19,526 nt of DNA from Desulfobacterales bacterium (GCA_022013615.1 JAKLQB010000707.1:1-19526), one strand, 5' to 3'; shown: positions 7,319 through 14,877, counted from the first letter of the stretch. Numbers and translations are program-made. The notes: a model not told the origin generated them from the letters alone.

Positions 7319-9052
7319 TCATTTTGGTTTAAGCTCGCAAAAAGACCAGGGGTTTCCGATTCCTTCAAGCGTTTCCACCCACCCGGTGAATTTATCCTCT
7401 CGCACAGCCTCAATCAAATCCGGAGTGTAGAGAGGGATGTAGGGCACATCGCGTAAAATAATCCTTTGCATTTCCCGGATCAAGTTCTGCCGCTTCTCCT
7501 TATCCATGGCGGCAGCAGATTCATCAGCAATCCTGTCAAAATCAGGGTTACGATATCCTGACTTGTTGCCACCACGTTTTTTGTCCTGTCCTGAATGGAA
7601 AAAATCTCTCACCCAGTCAGGATCAATATCCAGCCTTCCATAAGCCATGATAAATGCATCAAAATCATGCTGGGACGTGACCTGCTGGATCAGAGATCCG
7701 AAGGCCATCGGCTTGGCAGAGACAGGAATGCCTATCTCTTTGAGCCATTCCTGAATAATCATCCCGCTCATGGCCCGGAGGGGATCATAGTCAGCGGGGG
7801 GAGTTAAGATGGTGAATTTTTTCATTGGTTCTCCGTTTGGGAGACGAATTCCTTTGCCCTTAACTACCTCCCCTGCCTCATTAACAGGCGGCACTTCCCA
7901 TGTATACCCTGCCTTTTTTAGAATCTCACAGGCCTTTTTGATCCTCTCCTCCCTAATAAGCCCTTCACCATACCGGGGCAAATCAGTACATAGCCAGAAC
8001 TTGTTGCCGGGTGGTATGACAGAATCCATCCGGGTCGCGTGCCCTTGAACAATTCGAGTAATTATAAAGTCCTTGTCAATGAGTATAGCAATTGCCCATC
8101 TGAGGTTCACGTCGCTAAAAGGCAGTTTTCTGAGATTGAAGCCCCAGTAGTAAAGGGCACTTCTTTCGTTAGAAAACAGCCTTATTCCAGGCTCCTTTTC
8201 AAGGTCTTCGAGATATCCCGGCTGAATGCCACACCAGAACATGTCCATAGTCCCTTTTTTCAGGGCAAGGACGGCGGCATCAGATGTCCCGAAAAACTTG
8301 AAAATAATCCCATCAATGTTAGGGCCCAGCATCCGGCCGCATATCTTTTGACCGGTCCCGAAGAAGTGCTTGTTTTTCTGGACAAAAAGGAATGCCCCCT
8401 GGTGCCATTCCTTCAAGACAAAAGGACCAGTTCCCACCGGCTTTTCTATGTTGTGATTTTGTAATGTGGTGAGAGGCTTTTCGCTGTTCCTGGCCTTTTC
8501 AACAACCTGCGCCCACTCCTTCTTTTGCACGATAGGTGAAGTCAGCGTTCGTGACGTAAAAACAGCCATCGGTTTCTCAAGATAGAATATAACCGTGCGT
8601 TTATCGGGAGTTTCGATCCTTTTTACGAATTTCCACCTGGCTTGAAATGTGGGCACCTTGAATTCTTTTATGAGTCGTCCGGTAAACGCCACGTCCTCGG
8701 AGGTAAACTCGGAGCCGTCTGACCATTTGGCCTGTCTTAGTTTTACGGTATATGAAACAGTCGATTCATCATAGACAGGGTCTTTTTCAGCCAGCCACGG
8801 GATAAGCTCCAATGTGTCGGGATCCCGTTCATAAAGGCGCTGATACATAAGTGAGAGGACCCTGCCGGACCATTTGTCTCTTGCCAGCCAGATATTGAGT
8901 GTCTTGGGTTCATCCATCAGGCCGATTTTGAGTATATGAGCGGCATTGGCCCTGGAGCCTGAAAACCCTGAACTAATAATACAAATCAGGGTAAACACAA
9001 AAAAACAGATCGCTTTTAAGAAGGTTTTTTTTCCAAAACAGATCAGTCTCAT
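7319..9052 (-). CDS. Periplasmic oligopeptide-binding protein (SBP_bac_5, DppA/OppA type)
   Basis: This 577-residue substrate-binding protein delivers peptides to the membrane permeases encoded downstream. The signal peptide has a basic start (KKTFLK), a hydrophobic core (12-30) and a likely cut after ANA (35-37). There is no lipobox, so it should be a soluble periplasmic protein, consistent with a Gram-negative cell. Family marks are GLMDEPKTLNIW (44-55), the signature QAKWSDGSEFTSEDVAFT (107-124), PVGTGPFVLKEW, NLRWAIAILIDKD, KACEILKKAGYTW and the C-terminal RDVPYIPLYTP. It is slightly longer than E. coli DppA. AAGGAG at 9061-9066 lies 8 nt before the ATG and within the end of the upstream ligase gene, so the two are co-translated or at least co-transcribed. 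Confidence 0.94.
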   Translation of the reverse strand: MRLICFGKKTFLKAICFFVFTLICIISSGFSGSRANAAHILKIGLMDEPKTLNIWLARDKWSGRVLSLMYQRLYERDPDTLELIPWLAEKDPVYDESTVSYTVKLRQAKWSDGSEFTSEDVAFTGRLIKEFKVPTFQARWKFVKRIETPDKRTVIFYLEKPMAVFTSRTLTSPIVQKKEWAQVVEKARNSEKPLTTLQNHNIEKPVGTGPFVLKEWHQGAFLFVQKNKHFFGTGQKICGRMLGPNIDGIIFKFFGTSDAAVLALKKGTMDMFWCGIQPGYLEDLEKEPGIRLFSNERSALYYWGFNLRKLPFSDVNLRWAIAILIDKDFIITRIVQGHATRMDSVIPPGNKFWLCTDLPRYGEGLIREERIKKACEILKKAGYTWEVPPVNEAGEVVKGKGIRLPNGEPMKKFTILTPPADYDPLRAMSGMIIQEWLKEIGIPVSAKPMAFGSLIQQVTSQHDFDAFIMAYGRLDIDPDWVRDFFHSGQDKKRGGNKSGYRNPDFDRIADESAAAMDKEKRQNLIREMQRIILRDVPYIPLYTPDLIEAVREDKFTGWVETLEGIGNPWSFCELKPK

Positions 9053-9057
9053 AACTT

Positions 9058-10056
9058 TTACTCCTTTTTCCTTTGGCGCTCCCTTACCTTCTGTTCAATG
9101 AAATCAATTACGTTGGCTTCAAGCTTTACATTATTCAGCCGGTTTATGCGAGGAATACCACCGGGGCTGACGCAATTGACCTCCACCAGTTTGTCTCCGA
9201 GCACATCGACACCGACAAAATAGAGTCCGTCTTTAACCAGTCTGTCTTTGATAGTGGCACAGATTTCTCTCTCCTTTGCGGTTATATCATGTTTATATGC
9301 CCTGGCACCGGCGTGAATGTTAGTCCTAAAGTCTCCTTCACGGGGTTTTCTTCTCATGGCCCCGAGGATCTCCCCGTTCAGAAGAAGGATTCTTACATCC
9401 CCCTCCTTCTGGACCACATCTATGTATTCCTGAACCATTATCGGCTCTCTCTCCGGGTAGGATTGATATGCCCTTACATAATAATTAATCAGTGAATTCA
9501 GGTTATCACGATCCTGAATACTGACCTTAATTACCCCTTCACCGCCGTATCTCTGTAAAGGCTTCACCACCATAGCGCCTCCGAAATTATAAATGATCTT
9601 CCTGAGCCGGGCGGGATCTCTGGAAACATGGGTCTCTGGTATGATTTCCGGGAAGTTGAGGATATAGAGCTTGCTGTTGCCGAGAATCTGCCCTGTGGTG
9701 CTGTTTATCATGAACACCTGATCATTTACCGGCGACAGGAATTCCATGGTCTGGTATATTAAAGGCGGGTCTTTCCTGAGAAACAGGGCGTCAAGATCGG
9801 TAACGGTTTCAAAAATAAGCTCCTCTTTTTTTGTGCAGTTTATTAGAGAGCGCCAGTATTTTTTCATTGAGAGGTCGGGTGGCACCGTGATGTTGCGCAT
9901 TCTTGCCACAACCTTATCCTTGCGGATGTAAACATCATGGGGTTCGAGAAAATAGACCGTATGCCCCCTCTGGTTGCACTCGTACATCAAACAACTGGTG
10001 GTCTCATTCACCGGGTTGATTGACTCCAGGCTATCCATCAAGAAGGCTATTCTCAT
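9058..10056 (-). CDS. Glutathione-synthetase-like ATP-grasp ligase
   Basis: The 332-residue protein has the layout of prokaryotic GshB. The N-terminal domain starts MRIAFLMDSLESINPVNETT and contains RGHTVYFLEPHDVYI (30-44). The central ATP-grasp has VVKPLQRYGGEGV (163-175) and MVQEYID (207-213). The catalytic part has GDVRILLLNGEILGAM (219-234), REGDFRTNIHAGAR (239-252), GVDVLGD and the metal-binding E292/N294 in LVEVNCVSPGG. These enzymes join a carboxylate, as acyl phosphate, to an amine. True GshB has INVTSPTCIREI at the end; here it is VNCVSPGGIPRINRL, so the acceptor site differs and glutathione as product is uncertain. The start has a strong Shine-Dalgarno (GGGAGGGG at 10061-10068). The gene leads the peptide-importer operon. 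No partner gamma-glutamylcysteine synthetase is in view. Confidence 0.88.
   Translation of the reverse strand: MRIAFLMDSLESINPVNETTSCLMYECNQRGHTVYFLEPHDVYIRKDKVVARMRNITVPPDLSMKKYWRSLINCTKKEELIFETVTDLDALFLRKDPPLIYQTMEFLSPVNDQVFMINSTTGQILGNSKLYILNFPEIIPETHVSRDPARLRKIIYNFGGAMVVKPLQRYGGEGVIKVSIQDRDNLNSLINYYVRAYQSYPEREPIMVQEYIDVVQKEGDVRILLLNGEILGAMRRKPREGDFRTNIHAGARAYKHDITAKEREICATIKDRLVKDGLYFVGVDVLGDKLVEVNCVSPGGIPRINRLNNVKLEANVIDFIEQKVRERQRKKE
9061..9066 (-). promoter_or_regulatory. Shine-Dalgarno of the peptide-binding protein gene, inside the upstream ligase gene
   Basis: On the minus strand AAGGAG is followed by 8 nt and the ATG at 9052. It lies within the last codons of the GshB-like gene, whose TAA is at 9060-9058. 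This close link is the best evidence in the window that the ligase and the peptide importer are expressed together. Confidence 0.75.
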
Positions 10057-10060
10057 GATG

Positions 10061-10068
10061 CCCCTCCC
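10061..10068 (-). promoter_or_regulatory. Strong Shine-Dalgarno of the GshB-like ligase
   Basis: GGGAGGGG on the minus strand ends 4 nt before the ATG at 10056 and fixes that start. Being the first gene after a 572-bp gap, this is the likely beginning of a transcript for the ligase and importer, although no convincing -35/-10 pair could be picked out upstream. Confidence 0.55.
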
Positions 10069-10137
10069 AGGGTTAAGTCATTTAAAGAGATAACACGTTG
10101 AATGAATAGAGTTTATTTGCTTATTTGATTTTCTAAA

Positions 10138-10304
10138 ATTCGAAGCTCGAAATCCGAAATCCGAAACAAATATGAATGACATAAATTCCAAATTCAAAAC
10201 GTATCAATATCCTGTAAATATTGTATAAGCACCAGAAATGTTTTGGTCATTTGATATTAGAATTTTGATATTGTTTCGTATTTCGATATTCGTATTTCGG
10301 ATTT
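10138..10304. repeat. MITE-like inverted repeat rich in GAAATCCGAAA
   Basis: The left half carries CGAAATCCGAAATCCGAAAC (10148-10167). The right half, read in reverse complement, gives AAATCCGAAATACGAATATC and then GAAATACGAAACAATATC. Each end therefore has tandem copies of GAAATNCGAAA facing each other across about 70 bp of A/T-rich sequence. There is no coding capacity. Repeats of this general look are common in intergenic regions of Desulfobacterota genomes, in my recollection. Confidence 0.55.
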
Positions 10305-10433
10305 AGTCGTCTTGAAAATACATCTATTTGGCCAAGTTACATTCTACTTTGACGTTTCCCTGATGCCCCCCCTTAAAGGGCTTACGTGTTTACGGCTGCA
10401 ACTGTAAGTTCACAATAGGTGCGTGCTGTATTA

Positions 10434-10470
10434 GAAAAATCCCCCTCAATCCCCCTTTGCAAAAGGGGGA
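10434..10470 (-). terminator. G/C-run hairpin followed by a T-tract, possible terminator
   Basis: On the plus strand TCCCCCTTT (10450-10458) and AAAGGGGGA (10462-10470) form a 9-bp stem around GCA. On the minus strand the C-run can pair with either of two G-runs, the second of which is followed by ATTTTTC (10440-10434). This could end a minus-strand transcript leaving the PP-loop gene about 160 bp upstream. It also resembles a widespread intergenic repeat, so the terminator role is only a suggestion. Confidence 0.35.
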
Positions 10471-10588
10471 AGCAGTTGGATTACCCGGACGTATTAAGAA
10501 TCTACGTTCAAATTTCATAGCATAGCTGATCTGATAAGGCAATGAACATGTCTCAGGCACACGCTAACGCCAAAGAAAAGCGGTAACC

Positions 10589-10623
10589 GAACCTTGAACC
10601 CTTGAACCTCTAAACCTCTGAAC
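10589..10623. repeat. Degenerate octamer tandem repeat beside the PP-loop gene stop
   Basis: GAACCTT, GAACCCTT, GAACCTCT, AAACCTCT and GAAC follow one another, a drifting repeat of about 8 bp. It ends 6 bp before the PP-loop gene's stop codon (10629-10631) and is flanked by GGTAACCG and CGGTTATC, which are close to inverted copies of each other. Confidence 0.5.
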
Positions 10624-10628
10624 GGTTA

Positions 10629-11753
10629 TCACTTTTCCAGCATGCCTTTAATCGTTTGCACCAGGTCATCTCGACCGCGTTCTTTTAGCAGAGGTAGCAT
10701 TGCCTTGTAAAACGGCGCCCTATGTCTAATCGTTATGTCAAAACCTGAAAAAAGCTCAGGAGAGACATCATTCTCAACAAATGCGCTGGTTTTGTGGAGA
10801 GCCCCGATTGATACAAGTTCTGTCATGGTCCGTACACATTTCTCGCACTTTCCGCAGTTCAATCTATCTTTTACATTTGCCAGGCACACCCTGAAATTCT
10901 GAAAAGCCACATCCCAATTGGCTACTATATTTAATTTGTCCAGCCTGGATAAAGCAAGGTCTGTGTGTTTGATTCTCAGATCAAAGCTGGAATACTCCGG
11001 GTCAAGGAGCGGATGCGAGCCACACGGGCCCAGATTTGGTATATCATAGGATGAAGCAATATACACTAACCTGAGTCTGTGATCAAGGGTATGGGCCACC
11101 GCTGCAAGAACAGCCCCGAAAAACTTATTCAGCCAGAGATCCCTCTCATCACACAAATGCCGGATATTTGTATAGACCGGAATGAGTGTCACATTGGCAT
11201 CTTCTGCCACAAGCGACATGGCCGCTTTGGCCCTTTCAAAAACATGGTATTTCATGCCTCTTTCAATGACTCCCCCTATATCAAAGCCATGGATAAGCAG
11301 GCAATCTTTTATGGACCCAGGATGTTGTTCGGGGAAGTTCATTTTGTTGACCCGCAACGTAGCAAGGGAGTCTATTCCCCCGGACAAGAACATTCCTGCT
11401 CGCCTCTGCCCGTTTGAGCGGTGCACGGCAGGACTTATCCTGGTTTCTATGTCTAACGGTCTGTATGTGCCACCCGACCAATCTTCAATCAAAGCCATCA
11501 CCGTTTTCAGGCCTTCTCGTAAACCCGGACATATTTCAGCCTTCAGCAGAATTCTTTTTTCGCCAAAATGCATGGCGGGTATGATACAACCTACCAGAAA
11601 GGCATGCGGGTTGCAGGATATGTCCTCGGCAAATTTCTTGTCTGTTTCAATATAAATTTCCCGGGCCGGCTGATCACAATCCTCCCAATTTACAGATGCA
11701 CTCACGCGCGTCAGCTTTTTTCCATGCTCTAACTTGAGGTTCGTTATGCGCAT
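10629..11753 (-). CDS. PP-loop ATP-pyrophosphatase-fold protein with cysteine cluster
   Basis: This 374-residue cytoplasmic protein carries the PP-loop SGGIDS (124-129, in GMFLSGGIDSLATL), which binds ATP in enzymes that adenylate a substrate before amidation or thiolation. Near the C-terminus C290 and C300-G-K-C303-E-K-C306 form a likely zinc site of the type found in QueC. It is much longer than QueC and has an N-terminal domain of about 115 residues that I do not recognise, as well as a SHPLLDPEYSS block (246-256). No glutaminase domain is present, so ammonia, an amine or a sulfur carrier would be the nucleophile. Its ATG has AGGAA 7 nt upstream and lies 17 bp after the RimK-like gene, so the two are probably one transcript. 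Substrate unknown. Confidence 0.75.
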   Translation of the reverse strand: MRITNLKLEHGKKLTRVSASVNWEDCDQPAREIYIETDKKFAEDISCNPHAFLVGCIIPAMHFGEKRILLKAEICPGLREGLKTVMALIEDWSGGTYRPLDIETRISPAVHRSNGQRRAGMFLSGGIDSLATLRVNKMNFPEQHPGSIKDCLLIHGFDIGGVIERGMKYHVFERAKAAMSLVAEDANVTLIPVYTNIRHLCDERDLWLNKFFGAVLAAVAHTLDHRLRLVYIASSYDIPNLGPCGSHPLLDPEYSSFDLRIKHTDLALSRLDKLNIVANWDVAFQNFRVCLANVKDRLNCGKCEKCVRTMTELVSIGALHKTSAFVENDVSPELFSGFDITIRHRAPFYKAMLPLLKERGRDDLVQTIKGMLEK

Positions 11754-11770
11754 GTATCGTTCCTGTTTTT

Positions 11771-12658
11771 TTAACTGCCGTAAGTACTCGCAACGTATTT
11801 CACAATTCTGCCAGCAATGTCCAGGCCTGTGGCGGCCTCCAGTCCATTGAAGCCGGGGGAGTAGTTTACCTCTATAACATTTACCCTGTCTTTTTTATCC
11901 ACAATTAAATCCACTCCCGAAATTTCAAGACCAACTGCAGATGCCGCGTTCAGTGCAATCTTCTCCTGCTCAGGTGACAGGTCTTTGAACCGGCTCTCTT
12001 TGCTCAGGTGGAAATTGGCCCTGAAGTCTCCCTCCTTAGGCCGCAGCTCCATGGCCCCGATGGTCTTCCCGCCCACAACCAGAACACGTATGTCCTGACG
12101 GCCGGCAGGGGGGATAAAGCGCTGCACCAACAGGCCTTTTCGCCTGTCTAAGTGGTCGCGGGCAACCGACTCCGCGTCATCATTCGTCTCCACCAGGACA
12201 ATCCCTTCCCCCTGCCTGCCGCTGACCTGCTTGGCCACCACAGGATACCCCCCCAACCGTTCAATGGCCTCTTTAAAACCTTCGGGCGAATTTATAAACA
12301 CCGTTTCAGGGACCTGAATCCGCGCCGCAGAGAGGGCCTGCAACGTGAGAAATTTGTTTTTGGCAAGGCGAATGGAATCCAGGTCGTTCACCAAGGGGAT
12401 CCCCATCAGGCTGAAATGGCATATCAGGGCCAGGCAGGAGCCCCCTATGGTGGCGCCCTGGCGTGGCAATACTATATCCAGAGGCTCCATATCCTGCTCG
12501 CCAACAAGGCTCGGTTCGCCGCCTTTAAGAACAGGCCACACCTTATAAGGATGAACAAGGGTTATCCGGTGCCCTTGCTCAGAGGCCGCTTCTGCCAACC
12601 GTCTGTTGGGATGATAATCACGATCCCTGACTGTTATTATTCCTATGTTCATACCCAT
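11771..12658 (-). CDS. RimK-family ATP-grasp ligase
   Basis: The 295-residue protein matches the RimK (alpha-L-glutamate ligase) group, which adds amino acids to a free carboxylate through an acyl phosphate. Marks: IVLPRQGATIGGSCLALICH (62-81, compare LPRIGAS in RimK), LVNDLDSIRLAKNKFLTLQALSAARIQVPET (89-119), ATP-binding VVAKQVSGRQGEGIVLV (140-156), VQRFI (178-182), the catalytic stretch ELRPKEGDFRANFH (204-217), D250, and E263/N265 in VIEVNYSPGFNGLEAATGLDIAG. The key residues are intact. Relatives include the LysX and CofF ligases, so the acceptor may be a carrier protein, a cofactor or a small molecule. ATG at 12658 or 12652 could be the start; neither has a clear Shine-Dalgarno. It is separated from the upstream gene by 224 bp with an inverted repeat. 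Confidence 0.87.
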   Translation of the reverse strand: MGMNIGIITVRDRDYHPNRRLAEAASEQGHRITLVHPYKVWPVLKGGEPSLVGEQDMEPLDIVLPRQGATIGGSCLALICHFSLMGIPLVNDLDSIRLAKNKFLTLQALSAARIQVPETVFINSPEGFKEAIERLGGYPVVAKQVSGRQGEGIVLVETNDDAESVARDHLDRRKGLLVQRFIPPAGRQDIRVLVVGGKTIGAMELRPKEGDFRANFHLSKESRFKDLSPEQEKIALNAASAVGLEISGVDLIVDKKDRVNVIEVNYSPGFNGLEAATGLDIAGRIVKYVASTYGS

Positions 12659-12704
12659 GGCTATTGGTTCAAATATCTAACCCGGATAAACCGGAAAAGT
12701 TACA

Positions 12705-12817
12705 AGTGAGCTAAAGTTTGAAGTGAACTAAAGTTAATGAGTCGCTTCGCTCCATCTGTTTTATAAAAAATAGAATTCCACAACTTTAGTCACTTTAGTT
12801 CACTTTAGACACTTCAC
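12705..12817. repeat. Inverted repeat of GTGAACTAAAGT units between ligase and GNAT-fusion genes
   Basis: AAGTGAACTAAAGT (12721-12734) and ACTTTAGTTCACTT (12792-12805) are perfect 14-bp inverted repeats. Each arm is flanked by further partial copies (GTGAGCTAAAGT on the left; ACTTTAGTCACTTTAG and ACACTTCAC on the right), so each side is a small tandem array facing the other. The 224-bp gap contains no gene. The element may separate two transcripts or be a small mobile repeat. Confidence 0.6.
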
Positions 12818-12882
12818 ACTTTTTCAATTTTGCAATTATCTGCACGTTTTGAGCAGGATTTTATCGCTAAGGGCCTAAGGTA

Positions 12883-14877
12883 CTAAAGCATCCTTTCTGG
12901 TATCCAGACCCCTATTTCCTTGCCCAGGCGCTCACTGTAAAAGGTGGCTACCCGCCTTGTTTTGTTGCGCAGGGCTATCTTCTGAGTAGCCACATTATCC
13001 GAACCGATAATCGAGAAGAGCTTCTTGTTGCCGATCCTTGCAGTAAGGCCCTCCAGGAGCTTTGTGCCTATACCCATGCCCCGGTATTCGGGCCTAACCG
13101 ATGTATAGCCGCGCTCCAGATATTGGCTGAGATCAAGACCTGACTGCCTATTGACCCCCTCAACATACTCAGGTCTGGGATGCTTCAGGCTGGAATTTCC
13201 CACGATCAAGCCATGTTCAAGGACATAGCCGATCAAAAAGGCCCGCTCCAGGTTGTAGCTGACCCACTTTGTTCCCACCGATCCCCCTGCCTCCACCATG
13301 CGACAGATTTCGTCCAGGTATCCCGGCGGAAGGTCCCGGGGCTTAACGAAATGATAAACCATGTTTTCTCCCAGACCGTGGACCGAGGCCCCGTCGTCCT
13401 GCACCCGCCAGTGAATTACCTTTTTGACGCCATGTCTGCTCACATAAAGCAGCAGATAGGCCGGGTCATTCAACCCGCGCCAAAGAGGGAGACCAGGCAA
13501 CTTGGCCACCTGCGTATAGGCTCCTGGTTCTTGTTCGGCTTGCTTAACGGGGCTTTCAAAGGGTAACCCGGGGGGGTTGCGGCGGACCCACGAATGGGCA
13601 ATGTTGGGATTGGACCCAACAAAACGTATCAGCCCCCGGACCAGGGTGCTCTCTGGTCCTGCCGGAATCACTATGTGGTTCCACACCTCGGCCCTGGAAA
13701 CGTCCCACAAGGACTTAGTCAGGCGCTCTAACAGTCCAGCGGGATCATGCCATTGTATGAGCCTCAAACCGGCCTGGCGGGCTGCGGCCATATTTTCTGG
13801 CCCTGCCGTGTTTTCCAGGGGGCATGTGAGGCCCAGGCAAAAAGAAGGCTGTTCCCCGGCCATCCGAGCGGCCATTTGGGCCATATAGGCAGGCGTCAGG
13901 CGATCGTCCTCAATTAGAAAACCATCTGCTCCAGTGTTTTGCACCTGCTCCTTCAATATGGTCAAGAAGATTGAGGGGGGTATTAAACCAGTTCGAGAGT
14001 CAGAAAGCGCCCCAAAAGGCAGCACCACTGCCGGAGCCAGATAGTCTTTTAATGGCAGCCCGGTGAAGTCGGGCACTGGTGATTTTTTCAGGGCACTGCT
14101 CCCCCCTAACCTGTCGATTAACTCAAAAAGGTGGCTCAGGTCAGTCTCCGGCAGCAGGCTGTCCACATAATCCGCAGCATCCTTTAATAGCATGTCATGA
14201 CCCAGCAGGGCCACATGAAGGTCGGACCGCAGTTTTTTGGTAAAACGGGCCACGGTTAGAGCGGCCAACAACTGGTCCGGAGCACATACGGTCAGGATCA
14301 GAAGCCCAAGACCCGGACGCGCTATCCGATGGGCCAATCTCTCCTGGCAAAGTGAAAGAAAGGGATTAGTTTCCTGATCCTCTAAAAATGCCCCTACCTC
14401 GGCCCAGTCCCTCACAGCAGGATTAGAAAAACCGTCCCGTCGAATACGGGAGGGGTAAAAGGCAAGGGAGCCTAAGGCAAGCAGATCGTTTATTTCTTTG
14501 AGGGCCGCCATGCAGAGCCCGGGGCGGTAGAAATCCTCTGTTCTAAGTATTTTCAGACTGCGGCCTACCGAAGCGATTTTGCTTTCCCAATGTCCATGGT
14601 TTGTGGTCAGATTGGCCAGTAGAGAGGCGGTGTATGTGTCAACTTCTTTATAGCCTCCCTGCATTTTGCGTTTTTCAATCACGCCCATAAGGCCGGTCAG
14701 ATTCTCTGAGGTAAGAAAATGGTTTAGAAAGAAATCCAGATTGACATCGTATTGTTCGAGACATATTCCAGTACCAGACAGCTTTCCTGCCGCATTGGCC
14801 AGAACCCACGGTGGGGCGGCCGGACTGGTAACCGGCGGGTGGACCAGCAACATATGAGCCAGCTCCTTATTTTTCAT
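12883..14877 (-). CDS. Cysteine-less B12-binding/radical-SAM-like scaffold fused to a GNAT acetyltransferase
   Basis: The 664-residue protein has two parts. Residues 1-440 follow the plan of B12-binding radical SAM proteins: LLVHPPVTSPAAPPWVLANAAGKL (10-33), QYDVNLDFF (42-50), GLLILTV/LLGHDMLLKDAADYVDSLL (191-242), PDFTGLPLKDYLAP (269-282) and the barrel-like DGFLIEDDRLTP (318-329). Where radical SAM enzymes have CxxxCxxC, just after the PDF...YL block, the sequence is GALSDSRTGLIPPS with no cysteine, so the iron-sulfur cluster and radical chemistry should be absent. Residues about 505-664 are a GNAT domain with the acetyl-CoA motif VRPEYRGMGIGTKLL (594-608) and GSDNVATQKIALRNKTRRVATFY (625-647). 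The start overlaps the upstream gene by 11 bp, implying coupling. The scaffold may bind a substrate for acetylation. The N-terminal match is by pattern only. Confidence 0.7.
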   Translation of the reverse strand: MKNKELAHMLLVHPPVTSPAAPPWVLANAAGKLSGTGICLEQYDVNLDFFLNHFLTSENLTGLMGVIEKRKMQGGYKEVDTYTASLLANLTTNHGHWESKIASVGRSLKILRTEDFYRPGLCMAALKEINDLLALGSLAFYPSRIRRDGFSNPAVRDWAEVGAFLEDQETNPFLSLCQERLAHRIARPGLGLLILTVCAPDQLLAALTVARFTKKLRSDLHVALLGHDMLLKDAADYVDSLLPETDLSHLFELIDRLGGSSALKKSPVPDFTGLPLKDYLAPAVVLPFGALSDSRTGLIPPSIFLTILKEQVQNTGADGFLIEDDRLTPAYMAQMAARMAGEQPSFCLGLTCPLENTAGPENMAAARQAGLRLIQWHDPAGLLERLTKSLWDVSRAEVWNHIVIPAGPESTLVRGLIRFVGSNPNIAHSWVRRNPPGLPFESPVKQAEQEPGAYTQVAKLPGLPLWRGLNDPAYLLLYVSRHGVKKVIHWRVQDDGASVHGLGENMVYHFVKPRDLPPGYLDEICRMVEAGGSVGTKWVSYNLERAFLIGYVLEHGLIVGNSSLKHPRPEYVEGVNRQSGLDLSQYLERGYTSVRPEYRGMGIGTKLLEGLTARIGNKKLFSIIGSDNVATQKIALRNKTRRVATFYSERLGKEIGVWIPERML

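Larger units (their letters stand above)
10057..10628. other. 572-bp non-coding, repeat-rich gap
   Basis: I found no credible gene here on either strand. The gap holds an A/T-rich inverted repeat (about 10138-10304), a C-run/G-run hairpin (10434-10470) and a short octamer repeat ending just before the PP-loop gene's stop. The stretches 10306-10430 and 10471-10588 show nothing I can name. A promoter for the minus-strand GshB-like/importer transcript should lie in the part nearest 10057, but I could not fix one. Confidence 0.6.

Noticed and set aside
10057..10628. Possible riboswitch or small RNA gene in the 572-bp gap
   Set aside because: The visible structures are repeats with no conserved riboswitch core that I recognise; nothing supports a specific RNA family.
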